From NCBI GenBank assembly GCA_029250345.1, contig JAQXFL010000032.1, positions 1-14,130 on the forward strand: DNA of 14,130 nt. Reading direction: 5' to 3'. A program made the translations under genes and the position numbers. Shown one piece after another: positions 12,533-14,130 of the stretch. Positions within the stretch are counted from its first letter, which is position 1. Each line of letters opens with the position of its first letter. The notes beneath the pieces were generated by a model. That model ran no database searches and was not told the DNA's origin. It worked only from the letters and a program-made list of their open reading frames with translations. The stretch is from Candidatus Poseidoniaceae archaeon. GTDB taxonomy: Archaea > Thermoplasmatota > Poseidoniia > Poseidoniales > Poseidoniaceae.

Positions 12533-14130
12533 ATGGGCAAACTAGGTTGCTGGGCAATAATCGCTGTTTTGATACTCCACATGTCAATTTACAGTATGGA
12601 TTCTACAAACGACAATATTGATTTTGATACAGAAAAATCTGAAGATGTTTATCAAACATCTGCCAGGCAATCCTCAGGCCTCCAAGGCAATGAGGGCGGA
12701 AGTAATTCAGGATGCAATTTCACAAACATTGCGGACGGCATGGGAGGTCCAATTTGGGAGAGCATAGTCTCATACAATTTGCATGATATAGTTGAGTGGC
12801 CTGCTGGCTCTGGTCATTTTTGGCAGACCACTACCGCTGGACCAACGAGTGAACCAAACTCAACCGGTAAGTGGATTGGACCGTGTTCATGCGAAGAAAT
12901 CGCTCAATCCAGTGGGGTTTCATGGAATTCAACAGTTGCTTACAGTGCTTGGCAAATTTTAGAATACAACGGCGGAATTTGGTTTGTGCTTGATGCAGGT
13001 ACGAGCCCCGGCGATATTCCTACTGAAGGGCTTGATATCTGGACTCTTTGTAAGGAATCATGTGCTTCACTCGTCAATATGTCAACACCGGTTTGGGAAA
13101 ACTCGACCATCGTAGCCGAAGGGGAAGTATACGAATATCCAGCAAATTCTGGGCATTACTACACCATTGTTGGAGTTGGAATGGGTAATCAAACGGTTGG
13201 TGAACCGGGCGTAGATCTCGACGCTTGGGGCCCTTCTCTTGATTGTGATTGCAAGGAAATATGGGCGGACAGTGGTCAACCTCATTGGGATTCCAGCGCT
13301 GATTACCTCCAGAATGCCGTTGTTGAATGGCCTGCAGGTTCGAATAATTTGTATATCTCGTTTGACCATGGAATTGGTGTCGAGCCGGGAAGTGCCAATG
13401 GCTCACACCTTTGGAACCTGTGTTCTGGAAACGGGCCAAGTGACTCCCTTTGTGATGATTTCAATGGGTCCGGAGGTAAGACATGGATGAACTCAACCCA
13501 AGTTTCAGCAGGGGAAATTTATCAATACCCAGATGATTCAGGGATGTTTTACATTGTCTCCCCTGGAATAAGTGCTCAAATCGTTGGAGCGCCTGGTACG
13601 GACTTCGATGCATGGTCGAAAAAGGCTTGCACTTGTGAAGAAATATGGAAGTCAGGCGGGCAAATTGTTTGGGATTCGACCTCGACTTACAACTCAGGAA
13701 TTATTGTCGAACATCCAGCAAATTCTGAGGCATATTGGATGGCAATCATGCCATCAACCACCGCTGGAGTTGAGCCAGGAGAACCATGGGCTGATGGCAA
13801 TGAATGGGAACTTTGTAATTCAGGAGACGAACCCTCCAGTAACTCTTGTGCTGGACTGAATATTGTTGGAGTTTGGGATTCATCGATGAATGTCACTTCC
13901 GGTGAAGTCTACGAATATCCAGCAGGTTCAGAAATGTACTATCAGGTCAATCCTGGAGGCCCTTTTTGGAGCGTTAGTGCTCCTGATATTGACATGGATG
14001 TTTGGTCACCAATTGAATGCCCATGCAAAGAAACATGGGTTGCTAACGGCCAACCTGTATGGACTTCAGGTACAGCCTATCCGGGGAATTACGTTGTCGA
14101 ACATCCTGCAGGCACTGGAAATTTGTACAT
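12533..14130 (+). CDS. Secreted tandem CBM5/12-like repeat protein (3' end outside window)
   Basis: I read this frame by hand. It is open from ATG 12533 to the window edge (532 codons) without a stop. A hydrophobic signal (CWAIIAVLILHMSIYS, 6-21) precedes a Ser/Asp/Glu-rich linker. From Cys61 there are at least eight units of about 55-60 residues, each bracketed by cysteines: C61-C118, C120-C173, C177-C238, C240-C297, C307-C366, C368-C428, C439-C496, and one from C498 that is cut. Each has the pattern W-(6-8)-Y/V...V-x-(Y/W/H)-P-A-(G/N)-S-(3)-(Y/W)...P-G...W-x-(x)-C, closely resembling chitin-binding type-3 (CBM5/12) modules; in unit 2 the EYNGGIW turn is nearly canonical. Units pair as A-C-x-C-B, and many N-x-S/T sequons are present. 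It probably binds polysaccharide outside the cell. A catalytic domain or anchor may lie beyond the edge. The CBM call is by pattern only. Confidence 0.75.
   Translation, partial: MGKLGCWAIIAVLILHMSIYSMDSTNDNIDFDTEKSEDVYQTSARQSSGLQGNEGGSNSGCNFTNIADGMGGPIWESIVSYNLHDIVEWPAGSGHFWQTTTAGPTSEPNSTGKWIGPCSCEEIAQSSGVSWNSTVAYSAWQILEYNGGIWFVLDAGTSPGDIPTEGLDIWTLCKESCASLVNMSTPVWENSTIVAEGEVYEYPANSGHYYTIVGVGMGNQTVGEPGVDLDAWGPSLDCDCKEIWADSGQPHWDSSADYLQNAVVEWPAGSNNLYISFDHGIGVEPGSANGSHLWNLCSGNGPSDSLCDDFNGSGGKTWMNSTQVSAGEIYQYPDDSGMFYIVSPGISAQIVGAPGTDFDAWSKKACTCEEIWKSGGQIVWDSTSTYNSGIIVEHPANSEAYWMAIMPSTTAGVEPGEPWADGNEWELCNSGDEPSSNSCAGLNIVGVWDSSMNVTSGEVYEYPAGSEMYYQVNPGGPFWSVSAPDIDMDVWSPIECPCKETWVANGQPVWTSGTAYPGNYVVEHPAGTGNLY
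12713..14130 (+). repeat. Eight tandem cysteine-bracketed modules in four pairs
   Basis: Unit boundaries on DNA are about 12713-12886, 12890-13051, 13061-13246, 13250-13423, 13451-13630, 13634-13816, 13847-14020 and 14024 to the edge. Pairs begin at 12713, 13061, 13451 and 13847 (spacing 348, 390 and 396 bp). Members of pairs 2-4 resemble the equivalent member of other pairs more than their own partner: A units share G-E-(V/I)-Y-(E/Q)-Y-P, B units share C-(K/E)-E-(I/T)-W and V-V/I-E-(W/H)-P. Growth by duplication of whole pairs is therefore likely. Confidence 0.7.

Overview
The window looks like a piece of an uncultured marine archaeon, most likely a Marine Group II / Poseidoniales-type euryarchaeon. 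This is an inference. It rests on an archaeal-type G10/TRM11-family tRNA methylase, a tRNA without an encoded CCA, several genes with a TATA-like box 26-27 nt before the start codon (leaderless style), and very large secreted acidic Ca-binding repeat proteins. A short membrane-proximal PEG..GWTMEQW tail and a CPHC...GLFDCPHC zinc ribbon also recall proteins I associate with this group. No marker such as 16S is present, so the assignment is not proven.

Layout. Positions 1-2594 are translation/RNA housekeeping: a THUMP-type tRNA G10 N2-methyltransferase (+), a convergent CxxCC (YkgJ/UPF0153) metal-binding protein (-), tRNA-Arg(UCG) with a poly-T terminator (+), and an RsuA-type pseudouridine synthase with an S4 domain (+). 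Positions 2572-5407 (-) hold a DUF418-type membrane protein and a 477-residue TPR protein. An unusual 122-bp divergent intergenic region carries mirrored GATAC elements. It leads into a + strand run (5530-11428): a cytosolic VWA protein, a tiny two-helix membrane protein, a 918-residue secreted beta-propeller / thrombospondin-3-repeat protein with a C-terminal membrane anchor, a cysteine-free thioredoxin-fold (ATP10-like) protein, and a lipoprotein. A zinc-ribbon membrane protein (-, 11446-12318) follows. The last gene (+, from 12533) runs off the right edge: a secreted protein made of at least eight cysteine-bracketed units resembling chitin-binding CBM5/12 modules.

How they fit together. 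The left part is housekeeping. The middle and right parts look like a surface and particle-interaction region: a Ca-stabilised anchored propeller protein, a lipoprotein, and a multi-module putative carbohydrate-binding protein, which would suit a heterotroph attaching to or digesting polymeric marine material. The divergent VWA/TPR pair is a candidate cytosolic scaffold module under shared control.

No stretch over 300 bases lacks a gene. The longest gaps are 12319-12532 (divergent promoters and a palindrome), 5408-5529 (divergent promoters) and 10831-10951 (a possible TATA-like AAGTATATCC at 10854-10863, otherwise nothing recognised).
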